This document shows positions 62,511 to 64,000 of a stretch of 64,000 bases of DNA, in pieces. The stretch covers positions 486,001 through 550,000 of the forward strand of contig NZ_JBBOYW010000001.1 of NCBI RefSeq assembly GCF_038008325.1, written 5' to 3'. Below the pieces are notes generated by a model. It was given only the letters and a program-made list of their open reading frames with translations. It made no database searches and was not told where the DNA came from. The stretch's first letter is position 1. Each line of letters begins with the position of its first letter. Origin of the DNA: Lysinibacillus sp. FSL K6-0232 (GTDB lineage Bacteria > Bacillota > Bacilli > Bacillales_A > Planococcaceae). A program made the translations under genes and the position numbers.

Positions 62511-62551
62511 ATAAGACTATCTCTATTTGCGGGGGATAGTCTTATATTTTT
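62511..62551 (+). terminator. terminator of the DUF1450 gene
   Basis: AAGACTATC pairs with GATAGTCTT, followed by ATATTTTTT. Confidence 0.7.
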
Positions 62552-62714
62552 TCTAGAAGGAAAAATAGGTGTTATATTTATGCTAGTAACATAGGGGAGT
62601 TTCTTACTTTTGGCAGAATAGGTTATTAGTATCTATAGAAAAAGCTTAATAAGTATGCTAGTCCTATATTTATCGCATATAATAGAACTATAATAAAACG
62701 GGGGTGCTGTACAA

Positions 62715-64000
62715 ATGACACATTATGCAAAAGCTAAATTGCAAGAAGAAAAGGTATTTAAAGACCCTGTTCATCGATATGTGCATGTACGGGATCAAAT
62801 GATATGGGATTTGGTAGGGACAAGAGAATTTCAACGTTTACGCAGAATTCGTCAGCTTGGCACAACCTTTTTAGTGTTTCATGGAGCAGAGCATAGTCGC
62901 TTTAGTCATTCTCTTGGTGTGTATGAAATTGTCCGCCGCATTGTCGATGATATTTTTGTAGGTCGTCCTGATTGGGATGAAGATGAGCGGCTCCTTGTGC
63001 TATGTGCAGCCTTACTACATGATTTAGGACATGGGCCATTTTCGCATGCTTTTGAAAATGTCTTTGAGCTTGACCATGAATATTATACAAGGCGAATTTT
63101 ATTGGGAGATACTGAAGTAAATGCTGTATTAAAAAAAGTGGCGGTTGATTTCCCTGAAAAGGTATCGCAAGTAATTGCAAAAACATATCCAAATAAACAG
63201 GTTGTTAGTTTAATTTCAAGTCAGATTGATGCAGATCGTATGGATTACTTGCAACGTGACGCTTATTTTACAGGTGTTAGCTACGGTCACTTTGATATGG
63301 AACGAATTTTAAGAGTAATGCGCCCTCGTAAAAACCAAGTTGTTATTAAGGCAACAGGCATGCATGCCGTAGAGGATTATATTATGAGCCGTTATCAAAT
63401 GTATTTGCAAATTTACTTTCATCCCGTATCACGAAGTGCAGAGGTTATTTTAAATAATATTTTAAAGCGTGTGAAGCAGTTAAGCTTGGCAGGCTATACA
63501 TTTAAGCATGAACCAACACACTTTCAAGCATTTTTCCGCAATAAGATTACATTGAATGATTATCTTGCATTAGATGAAAGTATTTTATTTACATATTTTC
63601 AACTATGGATGCAAGAGGAGGATAGCATTCTTAGCGATTTAAGTCGTCGCTTTGTGAATCGTAAGCTATTTCAGTACATTGATTTAGACCCTGGTGTTGA
63701 GCTAGAAAAATATCAAAAGCTACAGGAGCTTTTTAGGCAGGCGGAATTAAATCCAGACTATTACCTTGTGCATGATACAACAGCAGACCTACCCTATGAT
63801 TTTTATAGACCTGGTGAGGAAGAAGTGCGTGTGCCGATCTTTTTAGAAATGAAAAATGGCGAATTACGTGAGCTATCACGGGAATCGATTATTGTTGATT
63901 CCATTTCAGGTCGTATGAAACGTGACCATAAAGTATATTTCCCATTGGATTTTTTAGAGGACGATTCAACACATGCAAATGTGAAACAGCAAATTTTAGC
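62715..64000 (+). CDS. ywfO: HD-domain phosphohydrolase YwfO-like (cut by right edge)
   Basis: At least 428 residues are visible. The HD motif is complete: first metal His in GAEHSRFSHSLGVYEIV, then LLHDLGHGPFSHAFE and the final Asp in SSQIDADRMDYLQRDAYFTGVSYG, the pattern of SAMHD1/dGTPase-like phosphohydrolases. B. subtilis YwfO has been described as hydrolysing (deoxy)nucleoside phosphates, but the substrate here is unknown. GGGGGTGCTGTACAA precedes ATG 62715. No stop is seen before 64000. Confidence 0.9.
   Translation, partial: MTHYAKAKLQEEKVFKDPVHRYVHVRDQMIWDLVGTREFQRLRRIRQLGTTFLVFHGAEHSRFSHSLGVYEIVRRIVDDIFVGRPDWDEDERLLVLCAALLHDLGHGPFSHAFENVFELDHEYYTRRILLGDTEVNAVLKKVAVDFPEKVSQVIAKTYPNKQVVSLISSQIDADRMDYLQRDAYFTGVSYGHFDMERILRVMRPRKNQVVIKATGMHAVEDYIMSRYQMYLQIYFHPVSRSAEVILNNILKRVKQLSLAGYTFKHEPTHFQAFFRNKITLNDYLALDESILFTYFQLWMQEEDSILSDLSRRFVNRKLFQYIDLDPGVELEKYQKLQELFRQAELNPDYYLVHDTTADLPYDFYRPGEEEVRVPIFLEMKNGELRELSRESIIVDSISGRMKRDHKVYFPLDFLEDDSTHANVKQQIL

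Overview
The window looks like the chromosome of a low-GC, spore-forming member of the Bacillales, most likely Lysinibacillus or a close relative. This rests on gene content read from the sequence: bacillithiol genes (bshB2/yojF), germination genes gerQ and cwlJ, the forespore regulator rsfA, coproheme decarboxylase hemQ with lipL, and gene orders shared with Bacillus subtilis (a yngJ-to-yngE-like operon, ung-ywdI-ywdK, gerQ-cwlJ, rsfA-ywfO). No rRNA, tRNA or CRISPR was seen.

Layout. 1-2067: topB (minus strand), split at the codon after its SDHHA motif by a group II intron whose maturase gene runs off the left edge. 2386-10898: a TetR regulator, a perfect 6+6 bp palindrome, and a seven-gene leucine/short acyl-CoA catabolic operon. 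11318-15223: a fumarase/aspartase-superfamily lyase with a dicarboxylate-type transporter, divergent from a LacI regulator, with two LacI-type palindromes between them. 15916-18656: VanZ-like, unknown, YbaK and YczE-like genes. 18823-24795: a PucR-type regulator broken by an IS630-family element, then an AGCS symporter, an SDR enzyme and a Ser/Cys-type proline racemase superfamily protein, suggesting hydroxyproline or related catabolism. 25014-29609: a degenerate tandem P-loop protein, kbl, mtnE and mtnU. 29693-37067: a PucR regulator, an omega-amino acid transaminase, alanine dehydrogenase, a CoA-acylating semialdehyde dehydrogenase and a permease, which together make a good beta-alanine pathway. 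37134-41593: a FtsW/RodA-family protein with a tiny coupled peptide, a chemoreceptor, and an SDR-type threonine dehydrogenase that completes a pathway with the distant kbl. 41646-46909: T-box-controlled trpB, preQ1-riboswitch-controlled queT, and a TrpXYZ-type ABC transporter. 47066-47978: a NERD-domain pseudogene. 48072-53714: ilvA, a TerC protein, bshB2-yojF, a complete IS1380-family element and a small unknown gene. 53825-64000: pdxK, ung, ywdI, ywdK, an M20 amidohydrolase, gerQ-cwlJ, small membrane proteins, hemQ, lipL, a 48-bp minisatellite, rsfA and ywfO (cut by the right edge).

Functionally the window is dominated by amino acid and acyl-CoA catabolism, with each module carrying its own local regulator (TetR, LacI, PucR twice) and RNA control for tryptophan (T-box) and queuosine precursor (preQ1). 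A motif with core AGTGTCTAA recurs near promoters of both PucR-linked modules. The mobile DNA is a group II intron, an IS630-like element with a frameshifted transposase and TA target, and an IS1380-like element with a 5-bp target duplication. I found no clear candidate for a wholly new system. The most unusual items are the intron in topB, the NERD pseudogene that keeps its frame through four internal stops, the shared PucR-linked motif, and two related intergenic tandem repeats.
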